NCBI RefSeq assembly: GCF_032854445.1
Contig: NC_088302.1
Coordinates: 24,689,788 to 24,753,787, forward strand
Length of the DNA: 64,000 nucleotides
Direction of reading: 5' to 3'
From: Liolophura sinensis
Taxonomy: Eukaryota > Mollusca > Polyplacophora > Chitonida > Chitonidae
In this document: positions 36,251-49,300 of the stretch, piece after piece
Layout of the letters: each line of letters begins with the position of its first letter
How positions within the stretch are numbered: the first letter of the stretch is position 1
Notes under the pieces: model-generated
Databases searched by the model: none
The model's input: the letters and a program-made list of their open reading frames with translations, nothing else
Told to the model about the DNA's origin: nothing
Translations under genes and position numbers: made by a program

Positions 36251-36535
36251 GTATATCAGTTGTGCTTTAACTGAAACTCTTCATATATATCCCATAAAAT
36301 ATATATTTGATTCAACACGAAGTATTTCTTTATCCCCTAGTCTCGGTTTAAGCGAAATTAGACACATTCGTGAAGCAGAGTTCCAGAGATACTGGACGAT
36401 CTGTCCATATTTACCTACAAGACAATTATATTCATTGTAAAACTTAAAAAAAAAACAGGGGACGGCCATTGTGCCCCTGAATACAATATGCCCCATTGTG
36501 GTGAATGGTACACAGCCATGGGACATGCTGAGAAT

Positions 36536-36572
36536 ATATATATATTATATTATATACATATATATATATAGA
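36536..36572. repeat. (AT)n microsatellite
   Basis: An interrupted run of alternating A and T within segment K of array unit 4. Confidence 0.85.
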
Positions 36573-37303
36573 TACAACGGTGATTGGAGATAAATAATTT
36601 AGATCCATTTTTTTGTATATCGTCTCCGCGGTGGAATTCTCTGGGTAAAGCAATTCGTAATCGTACAGGACCTGAGTATTTTGTCCCCATACATCTTTCC
36701 CCTATAGCACTGACACACATCTTTCGCGGAGATGTTTGTCTAAATAAAAAGAAATAAAATGCTGGTTTTTAGCAGAGGTAGCCTTATATCAGAAAATCAT
36801 AAAATCACAAATGTAATGTTCAAGTTGCAGCTCATTAATGCTACAGTCAAACATGATTGACATGAAAGCAGATTTAAAGCCCTTTTCGAAAACATGGATG
36901 GTTGCCATAGCAGAGTTTCTGTTCGGTAGTTTGAGTAAGGATACATTTAAGGTATCCTAATCACACCTCTGCCTTCCGGTTAAACGAAATCAGTAACCAA
37001 TCGATTCACATTCAGCAGAAATTCATTGACAGGAGATACCTGTAAACAAGATTTAGTAGAATGAAAGACTCGTTTGAAGTAATCCGATAGACTGAGAGTT
37101 GCTCACCCTACAAAAGTGATTGCATATCCTAGTCTTGTAGTTCGACTGTGTTCGTCTTCCATAAAAAAAACCTTTTACCTGACACATGGGGAAGCCTTAA
37201 TCTATCATCATCCCAGAAGAAATTGACAGACTTGCATAGAATATTTATACTTGTTTCTTTGCTTCCGGATTAATGTAGCTTCCATTTGTGTAGAGCTCTT
37301 TGA

Positions 37304-37397
37304 TTTGATTTTATTTATTTGATTGGTGCTTTACGCCGTACTCCAGAATATTTCACTTATATGACGGCGGCCAGCATTATGGTGGGAGGAAGCCGGG
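37304..37397 (-). mobile_element. 5'-truncated SINE with short target duplication
   Basis: Shows gattggtgctttacgccgta, gacggcggccagcattatgg and gtgggaggaagccggg. It is flanked by tctttga at 37297-37303 and 37398-37404. It lies between segments C and J of array unit 4. The duplication is only 7 bp, so it may be partly chance. Confidence 0.8.
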
Positions 37398-38490
37398 TCT
37401 TTGAAATGAGCGCATATGATTACGTACATGGGAGCATATGATAGACATTTGTTACAATAGTTGCAAGACGTTCCATGGTATACCATCTATATGTTTCCTT
37501 ATTTTATGTGTACATTTGCTGATTTATCTGATTTGTCCTCGTTAATGTCGTTATTTATATTTCCACAACTTCGCACATTTAGACGCGAAAACTGTCAGTG
37601 GAGACGATCAGGGATCGTCCTCAGTTTTCTGTGACTATTTGCAGCGAAAAGCCACACGGTATTTGTTAGTGTCGAGAATACGCTCATCTATTCCAGAAAA
37701 GATCTGGAGGAAACCGATCAGCCAGAAGTAAACCACCAGCCTAAAGGAAGTTACGGACGAACTTTCTTTCGTGTGGTGTAGATATATAGGTTTTGTTGGT
37801 GGAGGACACGTGGCTTTCATCGAACGTAAGAGTGAAAAAATGGCAACACGGACGTTGACAACTGCATATTGTCACGAAAGCCCCGTAACAAGTGACGGGG
37901 GATGGGGTGAATCTACCAAAATACCAATATACATTATTAATTAATTATATTGTTAATTGCTTTATTAATGTCAGTACATAGATATTAGCTAAGGCCGTGC
38001 TGTTTAGTCAGTCTGAGTATCGCATACTTTGTTCACTTTCTCACTGGTATATTGATCTGTGTCGTTGGTTTCCCGAAAAGCTGTTTAAAATCTGTAATTT
38101 CTCATCATAAGACCTGTGATTCTCAGACACCACACACCTAATCACACCTCCATTCACCTCAGGCCAGATTTACAATGGAAAAGGTTCTCTGTAAAATATA
38201 CACTGTAGAGCCCGTCAAATTTAGGTAATTTCGTAAAACATGACCACTGATCTCAGGAAATACGTGGTATTAAAGACTTGTTGGTGATAACTTTTCAAAA
38301 CTCTGTAATAAGGACGCCATCGCTCTCTCCCTCTGAGAACTACATCTTGGTTACATTAAAGGAACACCCGCGTACACAAATCTATGACATATGTCACAGC
38401 CTGTCATTTAAGAAAAAGGGGTATTTTCACAGTTATTCGGTCTGTGGAGGACATTATTCTGTAGCCTGCTTTATAAAGTTTTGTGAAGAT

Positions 38491-38750
38491 TTGTTTGTTT
38501 GATTTGTTTGATTGGCGTTTTACGCCATACTCAAAAATATTTTAATATTCCAGCGTTATGGTGGGAGGAAACCGGCCACAGCCCGGGGGAAACCCACGAC
38601 CAACCGCAGGTTGCTGGGAGACCTTCCCACGTACGGCTGGAGAGGAAGCCAGCATTGGCTGGACTTAAACTCACAGCGAGCGCATTGGTGAGAAGCTTCT
38701 GGGTCTTTACGCTGCGCTAGCGCGCTAACCGACTGAGCCACGGAGGCCCC
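38491..38750 (-). mobile_element. Near full-length tRNA-derived SINE
   Basis: A complete family member. On the - strand it starts ggggcctccgtggctcagtc, has box A tggctcagtcggttagcgc (38722-38740) and a box B-like gagtttaagtcc (38661-38672), then the conserved body and a T-rich (A-rich on the sense strand) tail. Box spacing is tRNA-like. A head from tRNA plus a long central body suggests one of the SINE superfamilies described in molluscs; I cannot assign which. No clear target duplication was found. Confidence 0.92.
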
Positions 38751-39099
38751 TGAAACAGTGGTAGGGTGTTAAACTCAATTTTTGTGATAGATAAAACACA
38801 GGCACAGTCGTTGTCCTACCTGGTGTCACCCTTTAAGAATGAAAGTACTTGTTTTTAAGTAGGGCTATCAGTTATTACTTTCATACCATGCATTGTTGGA
38901 TTCACACTCTGTAGAAAAGCCCTTCGACCGATACAAATGTATAATAAGACAGGCCTAATTCACTTTGGAAGATTTTGTGTCCTGGTTATTCAATCACACG
39001 CCTTCATTCAAGTTTTACAATGAGTATAATTCCCTTACAAGTATATATGGACAGAGCGTCCAGAATCGGTGGCACTCTGCTTCAGGACTGTGTTTATTT

Positions 39100-39730
39100 G
39101 CGCTTAATCCTTGGCTGGGAGCAGTCTCTTCATCGTGTTGAATTAGATCGCCACGATGGACATATGAACAGTTGTAATCAGTGCGTTGCTGAGATATATA
39201 TTTTATTATCGACAGATTGTATACTAGAATGGTGCACTATTGGAAACTGTTCACTGTTTCTCTTTGAATGATTCCCTACTATTTTTGTACTTTGGGAGTG
39301 TTAATTATTGGCCTGGAGCTTCCTTCTTGGTTGGCGGCTGGTATACGAACATCTGCTTTGACGCATAGATTCGTTGAGTGTATGAACAGCTGCAATCAAA
39401 GGGAAAATGAGTAACATTTTACTATCGACAAATTATATATTAGCATGGTACACAATTTGAATACCGATTTCACTCATTTGTCTAGAAGATACCTTGAGTT
39501 TTCCAATGTTTTTGAAAACTGTTAACAGCTTCTCTTTGTATGATTCCGTCCTACTTTCGTGTTTTCTATATCCATACTCTCTATTTTATGCTTTCTTAGT
39601 TCTGAGGTGATTTGTGCTCAACGCCATTTCGGGGAATTGGCTTTGGCACTTTTGACCTGGAACGTCCATCTTGGCTTACGGTTGGTATACGAATGTCTGT
39701 TTCGACGCAAAGATCTCCCAAATGCAGAGC
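39100..39730 (+). repeat. Repeat family 'I', direct copy with two tandem units
   Basis: Two successive units of about 290-340 bp (from about 39130 and about 39380). Each carries tgaacag(t/c)tg(t/c)aatca, a tattatcgaca phrase, a (c/a)atggt(g/a)cac phrase and finally ggtatacgaa(c/t)(a)tgtc(t). It sits between segments J and A of array unit 4. Confidence 0.72.
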
Positions 39731-42700
39731 TGGCTTTGCGTTTTTCTTTAATTGTGTACTGATACCACACATACGTAGAAGTCTTTTACTTTGGAGAGTA
39801 AACCTTGTTCAAAGCTATCGAAATCAGAACTACATATGTTCTATCTTGTTAAATCCCGACATGCAGTTTAAACAAGAAAAGCCTGGAGATGCCCAGTGAT
39901 GGATTTCACAAGGCTTCAGAAATGAAGGTTCTGGAAGTTTACCTCAAATCGATGTTGTCAGCGATCCCTCTAAAGGTCTGTACACACGTGATCATTACTA
40001 GATCAATCTGGTCTGGTTGGAATTCTATGTAACATACTACACGGAATCAAAGGATAACTTAACGGTGTAATGCAGACTTCGATTTTCACCACAACAGACA
40101 AAGTAACTCTAAAACATATTCATAATACACTACTGGAACTTTTGATACTGCCTCAGTGTTCGTATGGTTTAACTCTTGACGGTTAGAAATTACAGTCTAG
40201 CTGGAAAGTCTGACTCATTACGTGAAATATATAGTGATAAAGGAAACCGCCAATCGAATCCAGCGAACGCAAGTGATACTAATTTAAAATAGCGGAAATA
40301 CCCTCTGTCTAACGACTTGTTATCTAACATCAATATCGGAAGATTCTGAATTTTGTTTTTTGCATCTGGGATCCTTTTCAGGGCACCTCTTATTCATTGA
40401 AGCTCATTTACACATGTAGTCAAAGAGTTCTTGACGTCATGGTTGTGTCAATGCGTAAGTAGAAACTAATGATATTTTTCACTTTGGCCTGATAAAGTTT
40501 AACTGCCCATATTAACACATGCGCTTAAAACAAAAACGTTTTGTGAGCAGGGCTAAGCTCCACTGTTTGGTGAGTGATACATGATTTCCTGTTTCTGTCG
40601 TTACCACGCCACTTATTTGTGTCATTTTACCGCCCAGTTTGATCAAACTGCCCATCGAATAAACTTAATGGTAAAGATTCCGACTTCAGCTCACTCGTCC
40701 TTGTGATACGAGATCACGTGAGGGACGTATTCCTTGTCTCCAAAGTTCCACTGTGAGTCATCCACCCTTTACCTGAGATCATGTGGGCTTCAGCCCATCA
40801 CTTATGTCTTGGTTCCGTTTACTCAAAGCAGGCGATTTACCAATATCCTTGTGGCAGGATATCCGACCTTCCGCGTAAACCTGGAAGATAGGTTAAGTGA
40901 TGGCTGGGCATCACTCACTGTCAGTAACTGACCGAGATATTTTTATACCAACCGCGTGGTGAGAATTGCGTCAAAATCTGAGAACGGCCCTGAAGACATT
41001 CTACCTCAGTTGGAACTTAGTTCTTATCACAGAATATGTATTTGTACTCTAGCTTAGAAGTAGTTAAACATAACAAATGAAAAAAGGAACAGTCTGTTCC
41101 AAGCGTCCAAGAATTTGATCATTTGCGGCTTCCGTACTTTCCAGCTCACTGGAAATTCGACTCATTGGTACATAATGCCATGCTCTCCAACCGCTTGCCA
41201 TTCATTCATCGTCCGATTTCTCAAGAGACCTGCACTTTCTGAGAATATCTTCGCTGCACTAATGTACATTCTTCTTATGAAGTCCTACCACACTGCTTTT
41301 AGCACACAAAGACAGGAACAAAAGCGTTCGTGGTATAAAAAAAAGCTGAGGACATTTTTTCAAAACAAAACCATTCACACAGTTTTGATTTGTTTTTCGG
41401 CTTCAATATTTTTGCACGATTCCTAACGAAAACACTGACATAGACTGCGGGTATTGCTAAAGGAAAACATTTTTTCAAAAAATCGTTTTCATTCACTAAG
41501 TGTTGATAGTAAAACTGTTGGAGTCAGGGTCACATATATGTAAAAAGAGAGAAAACAAGACAAAGACGTTGAGAGAGAAAAAAAACGACTGGAGTAAACA
41601 CGTTTATTTATTAACAAGAATGGATGGGAGAAAATTCGCTCTGTGGCCTTGACGCGTCGCGGGTAGTGGTTGGAATTTAGGCTGCATTCTTCATTAGATT
41701 AATTGAAACTACATGCTATGATGTAGATATACATTTACATATAATAAATACATGACATTTGTTATAATCCTTACATGTCTGCATGAACTCAAATTTGATA
41801 TCATATCCAAATTTCAAGGTTTGAATTAATAATTACCACACTCAGTATACTCAAATTATCAAATCTAAGATACAGTTGTAATAGCCTACATCTCCTCGGC
41901 AGTTTGGCAGTATGCTTTAAAATCCAACAGCCCGGATACAAACTTTAACGCTGAAACAAATGTCCCTGTATATGCAAAAATTCAAAGAAGTACATTATTG
42001 GACAAAAATATATTGTGATATATTACGGTTAGTGACTGAATACTTCTGACATCTCGTCGGTAAAACAATCGTTCTCAAGACCAGTGTGGCTCTCAGTCAA
42101 TAAACTGTTTTCCCCTTAATGTAATTGTGCGATTCTCTTACACGCTCGCCTCGAGACACCGTTATCGCGAGATTTGATTGGGCATCTTCCTTCGCACATA
42201 AGAGGAAAACTTTGCACTTAGCAAAATTACCTAGAATTACCCCACAACTGCTATGACATATAAAGACAAAGTTTGATTTTAGTTTTGACAACGTTAGGTA
42301 GTGTAAGAAATTGTACCTTAACGCTGCTGTTCGTGTGTTCTATCACTAATCTGTACCTTACCCACAATATGCAAGATGAATTCAAACTTGGTGTAATAAA
42401 TCAACCCCCTTTCGTACCGCTTATCAAGGGGTTATATATTGACTGATTATGTGATTCAAAAAATGTAATGATAGAGAAAACCGCCAATCATACCAAACTG
42501 ACACAAATAATATTTATCTCACTTGAAAGGCCTATAGCTGCAAAGTTTTGTGAATTATACGGGGTTCCCTGTTTCTAACGTTACCACGCTTACCGACATG
42601 ACGTTTTCCATCGACTAGACTTTAGGATAAAGAATCTGACTTTAGATCACTTTCGCTTGAGATACAGGATCATGACCTCTTCTCCCAAGGGCCTTATAAA

Positions 42701-43259
42701 CTTTCCACAGTGAATTACTCGCCCCTTACCGAACATCTTAGTGGCGTTAGCTCATCACTTATGGCTTGGTTAAAGTTTACTCACGGAAGGTGATTTACCC
42801 TTGTCCTTGTGGCAGGATATCCGACCTTCTGTGAAAACCAGAAAGACAGGTTAAGTATTTAGGGTATCATTCATTGTCAGTAATTGGCTGAGATCTTTAT
42901 AAACCTACCCGCTTGCAGAGAATTATTTCTAAAGGACATGGTACAGCAAGGCAGAGAATCGGCCCAAGAGAGGTACGATAAGAAAGTGTAAATTTCAAAA
43001 TCCTAGCACAATTCTGTAATTATCCGAATGAGAAGTATAAAACTTGGTCAAAGCCCTCATAAAAGTTAAATGTCCATAAAAGAGATGGTTACTTAGTGAT
43101 AACCCGCCAAAAATGCACTCTCGATCAAAAAACCCAATTTTTCGATCACACTAGTCTTTTTAATGTACAGTTTGAAGATCAAGGTAAACCAGAAAAATAT
43201 TTTTACTCAAACTTTCCAGTATGTATTCTACCTGCTGTTAAAGTTTTGTTCTGGTTAGC

Positions 43260-43346
43260 CTTTCTGGTTTCTGCCGAAGGTTGTTAACGTTTCTGGTTTC
43301 CGCCGTAGGCTGTCAATGTTTCTGGTTTCTGCCGTAGGCTGTCAGG
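43260..43346. repeat. 29-bp tandem repeat, three copies
   Basis: Copies begin (c/g)tttctggtttc(t/c)gccg at 43260, 43289 and 43318 and end ggctgtca or ggttgtta. The period is 29 bp. Confidence 0.92.
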
Positions 43347-43615
43347 TATCCTTCATAGTATAGTGAACTAAACAAGGCTCTATGCAGAACACGTAGCACC
43401 TCCAGGGGGAGTTCGAATCTTTGTAGTTCTTTTTTTTTTGGAAGTATGCCTTTGTGTGAGTAAAAAATATGGCGGTCTTACATTAAGTAAGGGTTATTAT
43501 AAATTAGAATGGATAATTGTTAAGGTATGGTATACGTAACATGAGGTAACTATAACTAAATCACAAGTGAATCCTGATGAGAGTACATTGTAACGCTGGA
43601 GGTTACATTTGTTAT

Positions 43616-43672
43616 GTATTTATTTAATTGATTGGTGCATAATTGCACGCTCAAGAATTTTTCAGAAAGTTA
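43616..43672 (-). mobile_element. SINE fragment (3' end)
   Basis: A tatttatttaattgattggt then gctcaagaatttttcag remnant, diverged in the usual tacgccgta position. Confidence 0.55.
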
Positions 43673-44701
43673 CAGTTGTGGTGCAATGACCCCCCCTCCA
43701 CACACACACACACACTCTACAGTGTAAAATGCAGAAAAGATATGTCAGTGTGACTGCAGCAGGCTGCCACTTTGCGATTTTGTGACCTACACAACGCTTC
43801 AGTGCAATGTTTGGAGCTTTATAAATCGCATGCCTTTTCCTATATAACGGGAAAAAACACAGTAGAACAAAACTGAAAGATATGTGGCATTTCGAGTGTG
43901 TCAACAGTTGTCACTCACACCTATAGTCAGTTTCGCTGCTTGAGGCGCACTTTCTTGCACTGGGACCGACTCCCCGCCTTATCAGACAAGGTACTTTGAG
44001 GGTCAGTAATGAAATCATTCTACTTTAGTTGGAGCTTCGTTCTGATACCTAGAAAGTTTAACTGGATATTCTATTTGTGAAGAAGGTAAAGATAGTAAAC
44101 TAAAGAACATCTTGCACCAATGTTTCTTTTGATATCAATGCACCAGACATTTGATCTCTTCCGGCTGCCGTACTTTCCCTTTCACTAGGTGTTCGAATAC
44201 GTAATGTTATCCACTCATACCACTTACCATCCATTAGTCGTTCAATTTACCAAGAGACTTGCATTTCCCCACAATTTCTTGGTGGTGCTAACGTACGCTC
44301 TTCTTTTGAAGTCCTAATGCACCATATCAAAATTTGTCCGCTGTTAAAACCACACATGGACAGGAAGAAAGTGTTCGTGGGATATTTTACAACACAAAAT
44401 CTGTCACACGGTCTTGAATTGTTGTTAGACTTTAATGCTTTTTGTCCGATTTCAAGCCAAAATACTGATACAGAATGTATTTTTAAGGGAAGCTTTATTT
44501 TCTAGCTTTTTCCTTTCCACCACATCGTATTCATTTGCTAAATGTGGACAGTAAAAACGATGGATCCTGGGTCATTAGATACAGGTATAAAGAGAGACAA
44601 CAACCAAGTGACATTTAGAAAAACAGAAAAACCTTGAGAAAAAAATAACAGGATGGGAGTAAACACACCGATTTATTCACGAGAAGGGGAGAGAACTGCA
44701 C

Positions 44702-44936
44702 TCAAAAAATAACTGTTAATTTTAACAGTGATGGTAGAAAATTTATTCTGTTCCTATGGATTGTTCTGTTAAATATAACACACATAATCAATTAGCTGAA
44801 CGAAATGATTATAGGAGACTAATAGAATGTTATGTTGAATATGACAGACTGTTGTTCTATAACAGCCGAATGCATTCTAACATAACTCATACAACAGACT
44901 TTCTGCTAAAATTAACAGATTAATTTTTGGAGTGTG
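44702..44936. mobile_element. MITE-like element with terminal inverted repeats
   Basis: The left end, cactcaaaaaataactgtta then attttaacag, is an imperfect reverse complement of the right end, ctgctaaaattaacag then attaatttttggagtg. The terminal repeats are about 30 bp and the element about 235 bp. The inside carries more copies of the ctgtta/taacag motif. There is no coding sequence, so it would be non-autonomous. It splits segments E and F of array unit 5. The target duplication is unclear. Confidence 0.82.
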
Positions 44937-46011
44937 TCGTTGGGGTTAGTAGCTGGAATTTAGATGAATTGAAAATGTGTGGTCCTTCCTTGAACATAAT
45001 GGCTCTTTATTTTAGTCCGTAAATGCCTGAACGCAAGTACAGATATCATATCCAAATGCATAAGCTAAGTTTAATGATTACCATACTCATCAATCTATTC
45101 AAATTTTCTGCTCTAAGCCACAGTTATAATGTTACATCTTCTTGTCAATCACCCAATATAATTATCTAACAGCCTGGGTACAATTCAACAGCCCGGGTAC
45201 AAACCCAGCTTGAAACAAATGTCTTTGTACATGCAAAAAATGTCACAATTACTTCACTCAACAAAAAGCATTTTCTTTTAGAGGAAACATATAGCCAGTG
45301 ATTGACTACTCTTGACGTCTCCTCGGCTAAAACAATTTTCCACTAGTCCAACGTTGGTCTCGGTCAGTAAGCTATTTGCACTTAAACTGATTGAGCGATT
45401 CTATTGCACGCTCGCCTCGGACTGAGACACCGTTATCTCCTTGTGGATGTTGTTTGCCATTAAATCAAGTAAACCTTTTCACTTACATAATCATCTGAAA
45501 TTACCCCACAGCTTCCATGACCAGGGTATGCTCAGGTCTTCCAGGTTTGATTTTGCGTTTGATAACGGGATATAAGACCAATAGTGTATCCCAAAGCCGC
45601 GTTTTTATCTACGCTGTTCCGCGCCAAGACACAGTACATCAAGTATACAGCTCACAGCTAAACGGAAAATGCTCTGTAGATTTCGTTAAATCCGTCTGCT
45701 AAATCATGTTTACCTTGGGATTTAATGAAATGTGCAGACAACCAGAGAAACTGTCTAGGTCGTGATTACAATACAATCCCCATCGTCTTTTTGATTAATT
45801 TTGATTAACGTTCCATTGAATCTCCATGCCAACATCTTCGCATGACTGGGTGGGAAATGAAGTGGCATACGACAGAGTACATATAGACTGGAAGCGGTAA
45901 CCGATAACGCGTGTTTTAGTGATTTAACCTATTTCATGGAACTATATTCATCGCTTATTAAGCTTGAAGTAAACAGGTCATCACGTTTTCACTGACCGGA
46001 TTGAAGTTTTG

Positions 46012-46261
46012 ATTTATTTATTTGATTGGTGTTTTACGCCGTACTCAAGAATATTTCACTTACGACGGCGGCCAGCATTATGGTGGGTGGAAACCGGGCA
46101 CAGCCCGGGGAAACCCAGGTTGCTGTCAGACCTTCCCTCTTACGGCCGGAGAGGAAGCCAGCATGAGCTGGACTTGAACTCACAGCGACCGCATAGGTGA
46201 GAGGCTCATGGGTCATTACGCTGCGCTAGAGCGCCAACCGACTGAGCCACGAAGGCCCCCA
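46012..46261 (-). mobile_element. Near full-length SINE with perfect 12-bp target duplication
   Basis: The element reads from the T-rich tail (ttatttgattggtgttttac) to the tRNA-like head (gactgagccac, 46241-46251, the reverse of gtggctcagtc). It is bounded by attgaagttttg at 46000-46011 and 46262-46273. The match to the family body is good. This is a clear LINE-type retroposition footprint. Confidence 0.95.
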
Positions 46262-46369
46262 ATTGAAGTTTTGTCGTGTGGAAGATAGCCAGAAATAGCC
46301 GATCTTTTCAGTAGACTACACATGACCACCTCAGAACTATGAAGGTAGCCCAGGTGTGTATATGACTTG

Positions 46370-49300
46370 ACGCGCATGACACCGTCTTAAGGCTTACACA
46401 AGAGTGAACTCCTTACATAACATTTTTGCGTATAAGCCTGTTGTTGACAACAACTTTTGAACACTCGATCCGTTAAAGCACTACATCTTGGTCAGATTAA
46501 AGACACACTTGCGTACACAGATCTTTATAATCTATACCGTATAAAACCAGGTCACACAATGCCAAAGTTGTCACTCACATGCCAAAGTATTTTTCTATGT
46601 AAAATAGAAAATTGCGACATAAAGCTTTGTAAAACGTTTCCACATGTTGCAAACTTTCTTTGGTAAGGAACTCCTTACAGCTGGGCTTGCAATTATTTTA
46701 TTGGTTCTCCTACAAGAATGAGGAGACCATGCTGGTTTATGGGGCTACCCGTAAATACTTTCCACACATGCAGTTTTGGCTTAACCCTTAGCAGCAAAGT
46801 CACGATAATCTGGTACACAAGTACTAGAACGTTGTGGCAATACACTATGAAACTGTTGTCTCCAAGAATGTAAGAAATCCGTACCTTCTGTGTATTAAAT
46901 GGGACATGTATGTATGAACTGGTGTAAATGAAGGTTTAGTACAACGAACATTGTGGTAATACTTGTAGAGAGAACTACCGATGATAGGAGTATAACCCTC
47001 GATTGTATAGCAGAACAGTCCTCTGTTATGTTTTGATCTCATCGCGTGAAATACCGAGTGAGACGGGAGGCCTTCCATTGTCCCTGTGGAGTCAAACAAC
47101 AGCAACCCAATGATGATCTCTGAGACGGCGCAATAATACATGATATTGTTCCACAGGGCCCCGTTCAAAAGTTTCCAGAAATGACCCTAAAATCCATGTT
47201 CTCTGCGAGTCCCACTCAAGGTGACTCCTCGGAGTCAAACGGTAGCCTAACATTATTGCACACATCGCTTTTCACAGCAACACAGAAAGTAACTCTAAAA
47301 ATGTATACATAATTCAGTGTAACAGTTTTGATGTTATTCCAGGGCTCTTATAGTTTAACGCTAATTGGCGCTTAGATGAAAAAGTCTACATGTGATATCA
47401 AATTAAAAATAATGGATATTTCCGCTGTCTCGCTGCCAACTAAGCAGGTTGATAATAATATCGACTGACTGTGACAGAAAACATTTTGTATTTATTTTAC
47501 TTCAACTTCCACGTCTTTATAGTATAAAAAACTACCACAGTACTGAGAAGAAAATCAAAGTACCGATCTGAGAGTGGGGGGTGAGGGTGGGTGGCCAGTG
47601 ACACACTGTATTTGGCTAATAGCTCTAGCCATTGTGAGTTTGCAGAAATAATCGATATTTTTTTACCTTTGATAGTTAAACCTTGTAAAAGCCTAGACTG
47701 CATGTGACGCGCAAATAAAAGCGAAGTCATTTGAGTAAGTTCAGCGACGCGCTCCCATATAGTGGTTCCCGAGATGCTAAAGCCCCGTCCATTGTTCAAA
47801 TTTTATTGACTCAACAGCAAGTTGAATTCTGCTGAGGTGTAGTGTCCGTCCACACTACAAATCAGATAGTTCAACATTGTCCAACACTGTTGTCGTGTGT
47901 TGAGCTGTGTTCTTTCACCAAACTTTCGATAAATTGGAGGGAAATATCCATCTTTTTCTCAAGTGCATGAGCCACAATGATTTTCTTTTGTCCCTGTTTT
48001 TGTAATCTTGGAGAGAGTGTTGCACAGACAAGTATATTTTTCTTACTCCTGTATCAACGAAATTGTCTAATTGTGAGATCAGTTTCACTCTTTCGCCTTT
48101 GATGCCGCCATTTTGCCCAGGTCACCTGTATTGAGACGGTCACGTTATTTCTACACGCCCGCTGATTGGCTTCTTTCACTAAACTTCACTCAACCAGTTT
48201 GACAAAAAAATACACATGTACATTTCCGATTCAACCGTGTCGTGTTGTTGAACGAAGCTGAGGAACTTGTTCACTCAAATTTAAGTTGACTCTTGTCGAG
48301 TCAACAAAAGTTGAGTGATGTTGGATAGTCTGGACAGGGCTTAATACGGTGACCGCCAGTTCACCAACACAGATGGGCAAATTGACTGTAGTCTAATCCT
48401 GCAGATTTTCAATCTCAGTTAAGACCACCAGTACTTGACAGATGAGATAACTTCTTAAATCCCTCTCATCATGTTTCATGATTCGTCGTTTCAGACGACC
48501 GTAACACACTTTTATGCTTTAATTATCCGTCCCCTACCTGATACCTTGTTAAGTCTTCGCCCTGGCCAATGCACCCACTGCGCGTCATTTACCAATGTCC
48601 TTATGGCGGGGTATCCGGCCATCCCTGTAAACTTTAAAAACTGGTTAATCGATGCTGCAGCATAAATCACTGCCGTTAACTGGCCGAAAATGTTTCTTAC
48701 AACGACGTTTTGCTAAGAATTGTGGGAAATTTTAAGAACAGGATTGTATTTCCAGTAAGTATCAAGCCACAACATTTCCTAAAAAATTCTCAAGAGACTT
48801 TTCTTTAGAATCTCTTTGCGACACTAATGTATTTCTTTTTCTTCTCCTGATGCAATTTACCAACATTTGGCTGCTCTATGAAAGAAATAAGGAGAAAAGT
48901 GTTCTTGGTATGAAAAAAAAACTGTGACTTTTTTCCACAAAATCCTTCGCAAGGTTTACATTTGTTGTAAGACTTTTTAATTTTTTTTTCAGGATAACAA
49001 GTGAAAATACTGGAACAGATCAGAACTCAGCTTAGAAGAAAAACATTAATACGTAGCATTTTCACCTAAATATATTGCTAAATGTGAACAGGAAAACCGT
49101 GGGGATCTAGGTCACTAGATAAGGAGGCAAAATGTCAGGTGGCATTTAGAAAACCAGACGAAAACGTACAGAAAAAGACTGCACTGGAAGTCTTGCTTTA
49201 GCGCATTTATTTATTAACGAGAATGGGGCTATAATGGTTCGATTTTGAGAAGAAACGGACAGTCTTCATTGTGAATGGCTAGTTCCCGTATCCCTTTTTC

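Larger units (their letters stand above)
35310..42300 (+). repeat. Large array unit 4 (H-K-C-J-A-B-D-E-F-G, most complete order)
   Basis: Segments by eye: H 35310-35660 (agaaaccaagactgtaatta; taatgccgtctactgtctcg), K 36500-36740 (tctctgggtaaagcaattcg), C 36900-37300, J 38110-38480 and A 39890-40110. Then B 40830-40950 (ttgtggcaggatatccgacc), D 41100-41430, E 41510-41640, F 41870-42000 and G 42030-42200 (tctgacatctcgtcggtaaa). Two family 'I' blocks and two SINEs interrupt it. Trimmed of these, the H-to-G part is about 5.5 kb. Confidence 0.78.
42470..45720 (+). repeat. Large array unit 5 (B-D-E-F-G)
   Basis: A leading part at 42470-42720 matches 40230-40700 (aaaaccgccaatc; tttcctgtttct-type and gttaccacgc phrases). 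Then B 42780-42920 (ttgtggcaggatatccgacc), D 44140-44480, E 44510-44700, F 45120-45260 and G 45290-45440 (cgctcgcctcg). B and D are pushed apart by about 1.1 kb holding a 29-bp tandem repeat, a SINE scrap and a short CA run. E and F are separated by a MITE-like element. Confidence 0.75.

Noticed and set aside
38722-38740. tRNA-like box A, possible tRNA gene
   Set aside because: It is the head of a SINE; the two boxes are followed by the repeat body rather than a tRNA acceptor end.
41115-41426. 103-codon frame in segment D of array unit 4
   Set aside because: Equivalent segments in other units carry frameshifts and stops, so it is not a kept protein.
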